Under the pieces are notes generated by a model. That model saw only the letters and a program-made list of their open reading frames with translations. It made no database searches and had not been told where the DNA came from. This document shows, piece by piece, positions 25,606 to 34,355 of a stretch of 44,214 nucleotides of DNA. The stretch lies in contig CAZELP010000014.1 in the NCBI GenBank assembly GCA_964513205.1, positions 1 to 44,214 of the forward strand. Reading direction: 5' to 3'. Each line of letters opens with the position of its first letter. Position 1 is the first letter of the stretch. This DNA comes from JAGVJT01 sp964513205. GTDB lineage: Bacteria; Pseudomonadota; Gammaproteobacteria; Legionellales; Legionellaceae. The position numbers and the translations under genes are program-made.

Positions 25606-26406
25606 ATGTTCGAGAAATTTATGCCGGATGAATCATCACTCATCACATTAACAAGTGCAACATTTCCTTTAGAACAAGGCTATTTTCGCTCAAAAATTTA
25701 CACAGCGCCGCCCACGATCAACCCATTTCTTACTGCAGCCAGTCCTCTATTTTCGTTGTTAGAACGCTTAACTGCAACACAAACGCTGCCCACCATTGAT
25801 GTCATTAAAAACAATATTGACCACGAATGGCGAGCATTTAGAAGTAGACTCAGTTGCTTAAAAGCAACGCCTGAATTTTTGGTGGTCGCTGAATACTTGG
25901 TCAGCGCAACACTCGATGAAGTGATCGGCAAAACTTATTTGCGTGTACAAGGAACACCCGCTGAATTTATTGCCTATACACGCAACAACGGCAATGCACA
26001 TGGTCCAGAAAAACATTGCTTTGAACTGGTTCACTTCATGCAGAAACATCCAAATCAATATCTCGATTTACTCGAATTGGCTTACTATTGTCTTACTTGT
26101 GGATTTGAAGGCGAATATCATTCAAGAGCAGATGGGCGACAAGCACTAGATAACCTCATGCACGAACTCTTTCAAACGGTCACTGAGCATCGCGCACATA
26201 AGCCCATTCGCCTTTTTAAAGACGCACCACCACAAGTCCAAATCGACCATGAGAAACTACATCCTCATTTTTGGAGAACGCTGACACTGGGATTTTCATT
26301 GATAGGCCTGCTATTAATGGGGACACAAGTTTTACTATCGGAGCAAGCAAAAACCATTTTTACGAAACAAACCGCTCAACAAATCGCGATGGAATCACAT
26401 GGATAA
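25606..26406 (+). CDS. dotU: Type IVB secretion protein IcmH/DotU
   Basis: DotU (IcmH) is an inner-membrane protein that, with IcmF, stabilises the Dot/Icm secretion complex in Legionella and Coxiella. The 266-residue protein has the cytoplasmic helical domain with family strings YLVSATLDEVIG, CFELVHFMQKHPNQYLDLLELAYYCLTCGFEG in outline, and G-R-Q-A-L-D, and a single C-terminal membrane helix (LTLGFSLIGLLLMGTQVLL). The length fits Legionella DotU; the T6SS relative TssL would also fit the domain, but no other T6SS gene is near. It overlaps icmF by 8 bases. Confidence 0.9.
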   Translation: MFEKFMPDESSLITLTSATFPLEQGYFRSKIYTAPPTINPFLTAASPLFSLLERLTATQTLPTIDVIKNNIDHEWRAFRSRLSCLKATPEFLVVAEYLVSATLDEVIGKTYLRVQGTPAEFIAYTRNNGNAHGPEKHCFELVHFMQKHPNQYLDLLELAYYCLTCGFEGEYHSRADGRQALDNLMHELFQTVTEHRAHKPIRLFKDAPPQVQIDHEKLHPHFWRTLTLGFSLIGLLLMGTQVLLSEQAKTIFTKQTAQQIAMESHG

Positions 26407-29323
26407 TACCTCATTTTCTCTCATCACAACGCTTAAAAAACTCATATGGAGCTTGAAACCCCATCAAAATCCACTGTCTCTCCTTATTTTGCTGGGTCCT
26501 AAAGGCTCGGGGAAAAGCGCTCTATTAAGACAAAGCAAATTTGAACAAATTGAAGTTACAGATGAAGAAACCATTCTCATTTATTACAATGCCCAGGGAA
26601 TTATTATAGAGCTCACCGAAACTTGGCTGCATGCACAAACTACCCTGCTATCGACAACACTAAAAGAAATTAATCGCTGTCACAAAAGAGTCAAAATATC
26701 AGGCTTGCTTTATACAATTGATGTCAATACATTGTGCGGTTTAGAGGCTTCAGAAGCCACTACTTTAATAAAAAAAAATGTCAAACAAATCCATCAATTT
26801 GGTGAAGCACTTAACCACCGAATTGACGTTGGGCTATTGTTAACAAAAATGGATGGTGTCGCCGGTTTCATCGATTTTTTTGAACATGATCATGCGTCTG
26901 AACTCAGTAAACCATTGGGATTTTCCTTAGATTGGGGACTACTTAAAGGCCAACTGGCAAACAATTTTAAATCTCGATTTGAGCACTGGATTCACTATTT
27001 AGAACAGCAAGTCATTCATAAAATGCACTCCACACGCTCCAGTGTTAAACGCACATTAATCCGAGAATTTCCTCTTCAGATGGTGAATTTGCGCCACGCG
27101 CTTCACACCTTGGTGTCTAGTTTGTCTCACCATCACTGTCGTGTACAAAATGTTTATTTTACAAGCGCCGAACAAGGTGGTGTGAGCATCAGTCATTTGG
27201 ATAAAAAAATCGGCCTTGAATACGCGCTCTCTTTACAGAATTTTTATTCTCAATCAACAAATTACCGCGCATACTTTATTGAAGGGGCATTGCTTGCCTT
27301 TCAAAAAATAACCCAAAGACATTACACGAAGACACCTCGCAAACAACTCTTTCAACTCTATGCGCTTGCCGGAACATTGGGATTGCTAGTTTCCTGGATA
27401 GCGCATCATTATGTGAGCTCAAAAGATACGCTCGATCATCTCTCCAAAGAATTATTGGCTTATGACCTTGGAACACAAGAAGGACAGCAAACCACTCAAG
27501 CGCTGTTCCATCTCACGAAGGCAGCAGCCATCATTGAAAACTATGCGCCCAAACTGATTTCCAGTCAGGCTTTAGAAAAACTGAAAAACAGTGTCACGCA
27601 GCTCAATGACGAACAACTGCAACAAGATTTTCTACCGATTGTCCGTGCGACCATCGAGAATGTCCTGATTTCACCACAAGAAGCAGCCACAGCACGGTAT
27701 GAAGCGCTCAAGATCTATTTGATGTTGAATAACCCTGAAAAACGAGATGCTCCAACTATTATTTCCTGGTTTCAAGAAACCTGGAAAAAAGAGGGAAAAA
27801 GTCAAGATACGAGACAATTGATGGCATTGCTTGAGCAGGTACTCAAAAAAACAACATCACCTATCGCCATCAATGCGCAAGTCGTACGTGATGTACGAAA
27901 CTACTTGAATGCACTTCCTATGAGCTATTTTTATTATTCACTCGCTAAAAAGCAATTTGAAGCACAAGAAGAACCCATTGCATTTCCAGGATTTACTTTA
28001 CCGATAGAACACATTCCGGTCTACTTTACAAAAGCAGGATTCGATAAAACACTGAATAGTCTGCCACAAATTGCTCGAAGGATTGAACAAGAAAATTGGG
28101 TCTTACAGCGCGAGCATTTCAATGGTCTGGTGAATGCATTACAAGAAGCTTATTGTTATGATTATGTATTATGGTGGCAACATTTTACTCAAAAAGTTTT
28201 GCTTTCTCGAGCACAAACCTATCAAGAGGCAAGCCAAACCACACGAAATCTCTATGAATCTGAAGCCATTCAAAAGTTGATCGTGTTTATTCAGACACAA
28301 ACAGGGCCTGATTTCCAGCATCAAGATAGTCTGTTTAATCGTCTTATTGCGAGTCAGTTTACCACTATCAATTTGGTTAGCCCCGCAAGCATTCGAGAGT
28401 TGATTCGTACAATTCGAGAGCTTCAACCTTTTCTAATGACATTAAGCGTGGTTCAAGATCAAGGACGTTCGGCGTTTCTATTTAGTAAAGCCCGTTTCGA
28501 AAGTGACAATCCAACCAATCCATTGACTTTACTTTACAACCAAGCAAAACAATTTCCAGAACCAATTGCAAGTTGGATCAAACAACTTGCAGATAATGCT
28601 TGGTATTTAATCATGAATGATACCAAACAATACATCAACGCGCAGTGGCAACAACTGGTTTTCCAACCTTACATGCAAAGCATCGCGGCGCGTTATCCCT
28701 TTGATCCATCTCAGAACAATGAAGTCACTATCGCTGATTTTAATCATTTTTTTGCAAAAAATGGCATACTACAACAGTTTATCCATGCCTATTTGAGTCC
28801 ATTTATGGATACCTCTTCGGCCGAATGGAGACCTCGTAGTCTAAATGATTTTCAACTTCCAATTTCAAACACAATGCTTGAAGAATTAATGCGCGCCAAC
28901 GTCATCACGGCGATGTTTTTTTCAAAAACAAGTGACGAAACACGGGTCGATTTTAGCTTGCAAAAAATGATGCTGGATCCCATCATTCAAGAATTTGAAC
29001 TTTCTGTTGGCTCCAATAAAATTATCGATACTCAAAAAACAGAGCATTTAACCCAGTTTCGATGGCCCAATGCTGATGCAAAACTTCTCCTCACATCCAT
29101 AGAAGGAGAGCAATATGAATTGGCAGAAGAAGGACCATGGGCATTCTTTAAAATGCTACAAAAAATCAACGTGTTAACTGATGAGCAAGACAGTCACGTG
29201 TTGCAGATTTTATTTGAGGTCAACGGCAATTCGGGACGCTACCTTCTTAAGACAGCGGCGCCACTCAATCCATTTACACCCGGTATTTTAAATGGATTTA
29301 CTCTAAACGAGGCTATTGCATGA
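26399..29323 (+). CDS. icmF: Type IVB secretion protein IcmF
   Basis: IcmF partners DotU in the inner membrane and is needed for a stable Dot/Icm core complex. At 974 residues it is about the length of the Legionella protein and shorter than typical T6SS TssM. A Walker A motif GPKGSGKS is at 33-40. The N-terminal cytoplasmic region contains the family string LLTKMDGVAGFIDFFE and resembles a GTPase fold. A membrane helix lies near residues 320-335 (LAGTLGLLVSWIAHHYV), followed by a large periplasmic helical region and a C-terminal beta-rich domain ending in LNGFTLNEAIA. It overlaps dotU by 8 bases and ppsR by 4, indicating tight translational coupling. Confidence 0.93.
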   Translation: MDNTSFSLITTLKKLIWSLKPHQNPLSLLILLGPKGSGKSALLRQSKFEQIEVTDEETILIYYNAQGIIIELTETWLHAQTTLLSTTLKEINRCHKRVKISGLLYTIDVNTLCGLEASEATTLIKKNVKQIHQFGEALNHRIDVGLLLTKMDGVAGFIDFFEHDHASELSKPLGFSLDWGLLKGQLANNFKSRFEHWIHYLEQQVIHKMHSTRSSVKRTLIREFPLQMVNLRHALHTLVSSLSHHHCRVQNVYFTSAEQGGVSISHLDKKIGLEYALSLQNFYSQSTNYRAYFIEGALLAFQKITQRHYTKTPRKQLFQLYALAGTLGLLVSWIAHHYVSSKDTLDHLSKELLAYDLGTQEGQQTTQALFHLTKAAAIIENYAPKLISSQALEKLKNSVTQLNDEQLQQDFLPIVRATIENVLISPQEAATARYEALKIYLMLNNPEKRDAPTIISWFQETWKKEGKSQDTRQLMALLEQVLKKTTSPIAINAQVVRDVRNYLNALPMSYFYYSLAKKQFEAQEEPIAFPGFTLPIEHIPVYFTKAGFDKTLNSLPQIARRIEQENWVLQREHFNGLVNALQEAYCYDYVLWWQHFTQKVLLSRAQTYQEASQTTRNLYESEAIQKLIVFIQTQTGPDFQHQDSLFNRLIASQFTTINLVSPASIRELIRTIRELQPFLMTLSVVQDQGRSAFLFSKARFESDNPTNPLTLLYNQAKQFPEPIASWIKQLADNAWYLIMNDTKQYINAQWQQLVFQPYMQSIAARYPFDPSQNNEVTIADFNHFFAKNGILQQFIHAYLSPFMDTSSAEWRPRSLNDFQLPISNTMLEELMRANVITAMFFSKTSDETRVDFSLQKMMLDPIIQEFELSVGSNKIIDTQKTEHLTQFRWPNADAKLLLTSIEGEQYELAEEGPWAFFKMLQKINVLTDEQDSHVLQILFEVNGNSGRYLLKTAAPLNPFTPGILNGFTLNEAIA

Positions 29324-30141
29324 ACGCTACACGTTACGCTTACATGATTTCTGATGGTACGGGAATTACCGTTGAGTCTCTCGGTAATAGCCTGATGACT
29401 CAGTTTGAAAATGTCAATTTTGAGAAAAAAACCATCCCGTATGTAGACACACTAGAAAAAGCAGAAGCGGTTGTACAAGAGCTAAACGCATGCCATCGAA
29501 ACACAGGGACAGCACCTATCGCCTTTATCACACTGGTCAATCCAGAAATTGGCATGCGAATCAAAAAAGCAGATGCATGCGTTTTAGATTTATTCAATAC
29601 TTTTGTCGGTCCCCTGGAACATGAGCTGGGTACAAAATCCTCTTATACAGTTGGCCGAACACACAGTGTTGCCAATAAAGCGACGTATGATCATCGTATT
29701 GAGGCCATCAATTATGCACTTGCTCATGACGATGGAATTAAAACAAAAGGCTACAACGAAGCAGATATTATTTTAATTGGCGTTTCTCGTTGTGGTAAAA
29801 CACCAAGCTGTCTTTATATGGCGCTTCAATTTGGAATTTTGGCAGCCAATTATCCTTTTACACAAGATGATCTGACAAATTTTAAACTTCCAGAACACTT
29901 ACAACCCTATCGAAAAAAACTATTTGGTCTGACGATTGACCCACAGAGACTAGAACACATCAGAACAGAACGTCGACCGAATAGTCAATATGCGTCCATG
30001 GAGCAATGCCGCCGAGAAGTATCAGAAGTAGAAGACTTGTTTCGCCGAGAAAAGATACCTTTTCTCAACTCAACACGCTATTCAATCGAAGAAATCACAA
30101 CTCGCATTATGGCTGCAGCCAATATCAAAAGACGAATTTAA
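29320..30141 (+). CDS. ppsR: Phosphoenolpyruvate synthase regulatory protein (kinase/pyrophosphorylase)
   Basis: PpsR switches PEP synthase on and off by ADP-dependent phosphorylation and phosphate-dependent dephosphorylation of a threonine. The 273-residue protein has the family start YMISDGTGITVESLGNSL, the region THSVANKATYDHRIEAINYA in outline, the P-loop GVSRCGKTPS (about 152-161), and the closing STRYSIEEITTRIM. Its ATG overlaps the icmF stop codon (ATGA), so this carbon-flow regulator is coupled to a secretion-system operon. No ppsA gene lies in the window. It is convergent with yhbY. Confidence 0.93.
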   Translation: MNATRYAYMISDGTGITVESLGNSLMTQFENVNFEKKTIPYVDTLEKAEAVVQELNACHRNTGTAPIAFITLVNPEIGMRIKKADACVLDLFNTFVGPLEHELGTKSSYTVGRTHSVANKATYDHRIEAINYALAHDDGIKTKGYNEADIILIGVSRCGKTPSCLYMALQFGILAANYPFTQDDLTNFKLPEHLQPYRKKLFGLTIDPQRLEHIRTERRPNSQYASMEQCRREVSEVEDLFRREKIPFLNSTRYSIEEITTRIMAAANIKRRI

Positions 30142-30154
30142 CATTTTGCTTCGT

Positions 30155-30424
30155 CTATTTTTCTGGATTTTCTCTGTACAATACTGCGATATGACCAATT
30201 GTCTGAATTAAATCTGCCCCCAGATCGGCACACAAAGTTTCTAGCAAAGCCGATTTATCTTCACGTTCAACACCAGTCAATTTTATTTTGATTAACTCAT
30301 GAGCGGTCAGTGCAATGTCGATCTCTTGAACAACAGAGGGAGTTAATCCTTTGGCGCCAAGAAGAACAACTGGCTTAAGTTGATGCGCAGCAGCACGCAG
30401 CGCTTGTTTGTCTTTTGAAATCAT
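30155..30424 (-). CDS. yhbY: Ribosome assembly RNA-binding protein YhbY (CRM domain)
   Basis: YhbY binds pre-50S ribosomal particles. The 89-residue protein is a single CRM domain with the RNA-binding GxxG loop in LLGAKGLTPSVVQEID, preceded by LRAAAHQLKPVV and followed by HELIKIKL and the closing IGHIAVLYRE. The length is normal. The gene is convergent with ppsR, with 13 bases between stop codons and no clear terminator. Confidence 0.93.
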   Translation of the reverse strand: MISKDKQALRAAAHQLKPVVLLGAKGLTPSVVQEIDIALTAHELIKIKLTGVEREDKSALLETLCADLGADLIQTIGHIAVLYRENPEK

Positions 30425-30492
30425 GAGACCCCATTAAAAAATTAAAAAAGAGAGCATTATGTCATATTTTTAATTTTATCGATACCATTTCA

Positions 30493-30873
30493 TTAGGCGT
30501 GTGATTTTAATTCGATAACCATGACTTCGATTGGCTCTTTTCCAAGATTTTCGTCTTGATGCAATTCATTGGCCTTATCCACGTCTAAATAATACGGGGT
30601 ATTTTTTTTAAGAACGAGATCATGTGATTCGCCTTGATTAGAGGTGACACGAAGAACTCCATCACTCAAAGCGATTAAAATGCGGGGACAATCATGCCGA
30701 TGCATGGGCAACATACCTGGCTTCGCTGGATAAATAATGGTTTTCCAAATCGATACGTTATCGTTTGAAAACTCAATCATTCGACGTGTTTCTGAACTGC
30801 TTGCATAGGAGGTCATCGCAATTATTGAAATTAGAAAAAAACGTTTAAGAAAATGAATTGAAGGTTTCAGCAT
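30493..30873 (-). CDS. Exported cupin-domain protein
   Basis: This 126-residue protein begins with a signal peptide (LKRFFLISIIAMTSYASS, cleavage likely near Y-A-S-S). The mature part fits a small cupin barrel: MLPMHRHDCPRILIALSDG carries the first-motif histidines, LKKNTPYYLDVDKANELHQDEN the second. Cupins bind metals or small ligands; the ligand is unknown. It lies 46 bases after the oxidoreductase gene on the same strand and may be co-transcribed with it. Confidence 0.75.
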   Translation of the reverse strand: MLKPSIHFLKRFFLISIIAMTSYASSSETRRMIEFSNDNVSIWKTIIYPAKPGMLPMHRHDCPRILIALSDGVLRVTSNQGESHDLVLKKNTPYYLDVDKANELHQDENLGKEPIEVMVIELKSHA

Positions 30874-30919
30874 ATTCTCTCCTTGTCAGCTTTTTAAATT
30901 TAAGAGCCTGGCTCTCATT

Positions 30920-31984
30920 TTACGAAAAAGGATAATCAATATATCCCCTTTCATTTCCTGTATAATACGTTCGCGTATCAGCTGGCGTAAGCGGCACATG
31001 ATGTTGCATTTTGAATGGTAAATCTGGATTTGAAATAAAAAGCGTTCCAAAAGAGATTGCATCCGCTCTTCCTTCTTGTATCGCACGCTCCGCTTTGTCT
31101 TTGTCGTACCCTTTGTTTAAAACCAAGATACGAGAAAAAGCATTTCGAATCATTTCTGCAAAAGGTTTTTTGGAAGAGTCCGATTCAGTGGGCTCAACAA
31201 GATGTAACATACCCACTTTCCTCTCGTTCAAGGCACGTGCAACAAACAGATACGTTGCTTCAGGTTGTGTATCATGCATCCCATTAAAAGGATTTTTAGG
31301 CGATAGACGAACAGAAACACGAGCAGCCCCCCAAACACTGATGAGCGCGTCGACAATTTCAAGTAGAAATCTTGAGCGATTTTCAATACTTCCACCGTAA
31401 ATATCCGTTCGTTGATTTGATCCATCCTCCAAAAATTGATGTGGCAAATATCCATTGGCGGCATGTACCTCAACACCATCAAATCCAGCCAACATGGCGA
31501 GCTCTGCAGCTTTTTTATATTGCTGAACCACCTCTTGGATCTCACTCAACGAAAGTGCTCTTGGCACGACCGTTTCTTTAAATCCTTGGGGCGTATAAAC
31601 TTGTGCTTTAAATCCAACAGCCGAAGGCGCGACGGGAAGCGCTCCTTGATGAAAATCAGGATGAGAAACTCGACCCACATGCCAAAGTTGAGCAAACAAA
31701 AGCCCTCCTTTCTCGTGCACAGATTGAGTCACTTTTTTCCAACCTTCCATATGTGACTGTGTGTAAAGACCAGGTGTGTGAATATAACCCACTCCCTCAG
31801 AAGAAATCGTAATTCCTTCTGAAAAAATCAAACCAGCAGAAGCGCGTTGTGAATAATAAGTGGCCATCAATGCGTTTGGTATTTGTTCAATGGCTCGAGA
31901 TCGTGTCATTGGAGCCATCCAGATGCGATTTTTGAAAGTCAGATCAGTATGCACTAAAGGAGAGAATAGCGTTAATTCATCCAT
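30920..31984 (-). CDS. nemA: NADH:flavin oxidoreductase of the Old Yellow Enzyme family
   Basis: These FMN enzymes reduce activated carbon-carbon double bonds and detoxify electrophiles. The 354-residue TIM barrel has LTFKNRIWMAPMTRSRA at the N-terminus, LWHVGRVSHP, the substrate-binding HAANGYLPHQFL (H and N pair), and YGGSIENRSRFLLE. FMN-binding residues near SFGTLFISNPDLP are in place. It is closest in pattern to alkene reductases such as NemA; the exact substrate is not deducible. It is leftward, upstream of the cupin gene. Confidence 0.88.
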   Translation of the reverse strand: MDELTLFSPLVHTDLTFKNRIWMAPMTRSRAIEQIPNALMATYYSQRASAGLIFSEGITISSEGVGYIHTPGLYTQSHMEGWKKVTQSVHEKGGLLFAQLWHVGRVSHPDFHQGALPVAPSAVGFKAQVYTPQGFKETVVPRALSLSEIQEVVQQYKKAAELAMLAGFDGVEVHAANGYLPHQFLEDGSNQRTDIYGGSIENRSRFLLEIVDALISVWGAARVSVRLSPKNPFNGMHDTQPEATYLFVARALNERKVGMLHLVEPTESDSSKKPFAEMIRNAFSRILVLNKGYDKDKAERAIQEGRADAISFGTLFISNPDLPFKMQHHVPLTPADTRTYYTGNERGYIDYPFS

Positions 31985-32135
31985 GGTTATGTCTCAAATT
32001 AATCCTGATAATCTATGGGTTACATCTTGCGCGCCATTTTTTCTAAAATCAAGTATAAAATTAGACGATTTTCTCTTGATCATTTGGTTGATTTTACTTA
32101 CGTTAATGTCTTTTTGATATGAAGAGAACGTCATC

Positions 32136-32966
32136 ATGTTACTAATCTCCACGCTCAATGACTATAAATGCCTTGAGATCCAATCTTCTTCTGTTTATTC
32201 CATCATGAAGCGTTTGGCCTTGGTCTATCCCGTTGAGCTTTACGCGCAGACTAGATTTTCTATACCAAGAATACCACCAAGAATGAATGAGATGTCCACT
32301 AAAGAGCAAAAAATTATCGAGGCCATCAACGCGCTTGATCGGCTAATTGCCACAAAAATTCCGAAAAAAGTCTCTCAAAGCGCAAAAGAAGTACTTTCTG
32401 CCACTCAACAGCTTGGCATACAAGTCAAAAAACCCCACGAAGTCGGCAGCCGCCTCAAAGAACATGTGACACTATCAAGCATTCATATTTTAAGTGGATT
32501 TATGATCAATCCAAGTTTAGAAGGCTTTGAACAAATCACCAATTACCTCAAAACAGCTCTCCCTGATCTAGATTCGTCTCAACTCGAAGATAAAGTTCGC
32601 ACATTAAAAACTGCCATTGAACGTTACGTTGCTCCTGATAAAACAGAAACCATACTCGAAATAATGGAGAAAAACTTACAAGAAAGCTTGAAGCGACCCT
32701 CATTTTTTCTTGAACGACCAGCCGCCAGCCCAACCCCAATCATGGAAATGGAAGCCAAAGCAGATGAGCCTAAGCTTGATTTTGCAGAAAAACCGCCTGA
32801 ACCAAAATCTCCCACTCCAAGTATGGCCAACAATAAACAATTTTTTTCCCCACCGAGTCTGCTACACCCAGATACGCTCTTAAACCAAGGCAAGGACGAT
32901 AAAAATGAGGATGAGGAATACGACAACCTCGATGATATTATGGCTGAAATAAAAAACGGCATATAG
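32136..32966 (+). CDS. Hypothetical protein with acidic C-terminal tail, candidate secretion substrate
   Basis: I do not recognise this 276-residue protein. GAAGAG precedes the ATG; starts at 32205 (MKRLALV) or 32283 (MNEMSTKEQ) are also possible. The middle (about 60-190) is helical; residues 195-240 are rich in proline (ERPAASPTPIMEME, EKPPEPKSPTPS). The last 25 residues are strongly acidic (DDKNEDEEYDNLDDIMAEIKNG), like the glutamate-rich E-block signals that help Dot/Icm recognise effectors. No membrane segment. It stands alone before hemA and ends with a probable terminator. Confidence 0.6.
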   Translation: MLLISTLNDYKCLEIQSSSVYSIMKRLALVYPVELYAQTRFSIPRIPPRMNEMSTKEQKIIEAINALDRLIATKIPKKVSQSAKEVLSATQQLGIQVKKPHEVGSRLKEHVTLSSIHILSGFMINPSLEGFEQITNYLKTALPDLDSSQLEDKVRTLKTAIERYVAPDKTETILEIMEKNLQESLKRPSFFLERPAASPTPIMEMEAKADEPKLDFAEKPPEPKSPTPSMANNKQFFSPPSLLHPDTLLNQGKDDKNEDEEYDNLDDIMAEIKNGI

Positions 32967-32978
32967 GCACGAAGGACT

Positions 32979-33006
32979 CCACCGCACTCAATAGGATGGT
33001 TTTTTT
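32979..33006 (+). terminator. Possible rho-independent terminator
   Basis: CCACC (32979-32983) can pair with GG-A-TGG (32994-32999) with one bulged base, followed directly by seven T residues. The stem is short but the position, 13 bases after the stop codon, suits the preceding gene. Confidence 0.4.
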
Positions 33007-33057
33007 GTGATATACAAGGTTCAAATAGGCCTAAAGTATCGCATTTTAATGGATTTT

Positions 33058-33066
33058 TGATATAAT
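33058..33066 (+). promoter_or_regulatory. Extended -10 promoter of hemA
   Basis: TGATATAAT is a perfect extended -10 element about 30 bases before the hemA ATG. No good -35 box is seen, which is usual for this promoter type. Confidence 0.5.
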
Positions 33067-33095
33067 AGGGATCCTTTAATATCTGTGCGTTTTTC

Positions 33096-34355
33096 ATGGC
33101 CTTTTTTGTTTGCGGAATTCATTACAAAACAGCTCCTCTCGCCGTCCGAGAACAAATCGCACAGCACATGAGCTCGTCGGAGCTTTCCTTTGAAAAAAAC
33201 ACGGGTATAGAAGAATATTTGGTTGTCTCCACTTGTAATCGAACCGAGTTATATGTGGAAGCACGTGATCTTGAAAGCGCACAAGCCGCATTTTGTCGTT
33301 CACTAGAGACTTTTTCATCCACACATTATCTGTATTGTTACGAAGGAATAGAAGCCATTCAACATGCTTTACGTGTCGCTTGTGGTATTGATTCGATGGT
33401 CATAGGAGAGGCACAAATACTGGGACAAATGAAACGTGCATACGCAACAGCGAAAACGCGCGGCACAATTCAAAAACAGTTGCGCCTCATTTTTACTTTT
33501 ATTTTCAGCGCAAGCAAACGCATCAGACACCAAAGCGGTATCGGTCATAATCCAGTTTCAATCGCATCAATGGCAACACGTCTTGTCGAAACTTTATTCG
33601 ATGAAATCAAAACACTACAAACGTTGATTATCGGAACGGGCGAAATGGCTACATTAATGACAAGATACCTAGAGAAACAAGGAGTTCAAAACTTTTTTGT
33701 TGCAAGTCGAACGCTTGAAAGTGCAACAATGCTTGCCAATACGTTAAAGGCACCTTCTCTGACCATCAGCGAAATTCCGACTTACCTTGCAAAAGTTGAC
33801 TTGGTTGTAACTGCAACGGCCTGCCCAATGCCGTTCATTCACAAAAATATGGTTGAGCAAGCCATGGCCTATCGCTCTGAGCGTCCTCTTGTATTTTTAG
33901 ATTTAGCAGTCCCTCGAGATGTCGAATCAGACGTCAATGATCTTGATCAAGTTTCTTTATTTAACATTGACGATTTGCACGCAACAATCGAAAACAATAT
34001 GCTCAAAAAACAAAAAGCAGCACTTTTAGCCGAGCAGATGATAGAACAGGAAATTGAAACCTATATCAAACAACATCGTTCACTCAAAGCCAATCATGTC
34101 ATTTCCGATTTTCGAACTCAAATGAAAGATTTGGCCGAAGAAGAACTCAAAAGAGCACAACAAAAATTAAGCAATGGACAATGCCAATATCGCGTTTTAC
34201 ACGAATTTAGTGAACGGCTCATTAACAAACTCATGCACCTACCCACCATAGGACTCAAACAAGCGGCCTCCGAAAACCGCCATGAACTTCTCGAACTCGC
34301 TCAATACTTGTTGGGCTCATCATTAGGTAATGCCACACATGAAAAAATCTCTTGA
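33096..34355 (+). CDS. hemA: Glutamyl-tRNA reductase
   Basis: HemA reduces glutamyl-tRNA to glutamate semialdehyde, the first committed step of haem synthesis by the C5 route. The catalytic cysteine is C47 in STCNRTELY; GEAQILGQ is at 104-111; the NADPH-binding site is around IIGTGEMATLM; FLDLAVPRDV and the C-terminal dimerisation helices are present. At 419 residues the length is normal. The start MAFFVCGIHYKTAP fits the family. It overlaps prfA, an arrangement conserved in gammaproteobacteria (hemA-prfA-prmC). Confidence 0.95.
   Translation: MAFFVCGIHYKTAPLAVREQIAQHMSSSELSFEKNTGIEEYLVVSTCNRTELYVEARDLESAQAAFCRSLETFSSTHYLYCYEGIEAIQHALRVACGIDSMVIGEAQILGQMKRAYATAKTRGTIQKQLRLIFTFIFSASKRIRHQSGIGHNPVSIASMATRLVETLFDEIKTLQTLIIGTGEMATLMTRYLEKQGVQNFFVASRTLESATMLANTLKAPSLTISEIPTYLAKVDLVVTATACPMPFIHKNMVEQAMAYRSERPLVFLDLAVPRDVESDVNDLDQVSLFNIDDLHATIENNMLKKQKAALLAEQMIEQEIETYIKQHRSLKANHVISDFRTQMKDLAEEELKRAQQKLSNGQCQYRVLHEFSERLINKLMHLPTIGLKQAASENRHELLELAQYLLGSSLGNATHEKIS

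Noticed and set aside
25606..29323. Reading the pair as type VI secretion TssL and TssM
   Set aside because: IcmF has the shorter length of Dot/Icm proteins, DotU has no extra peptidoglycan-binding domain, and no other type VI gene is nearby.
31372..31756. Overlapping plus-strand frames opposite the Old Yellow Enzyme gene
   Set aside because: They are mirror frames of a well-conserved gene, without ribosome binding sites or recognisable protein features.
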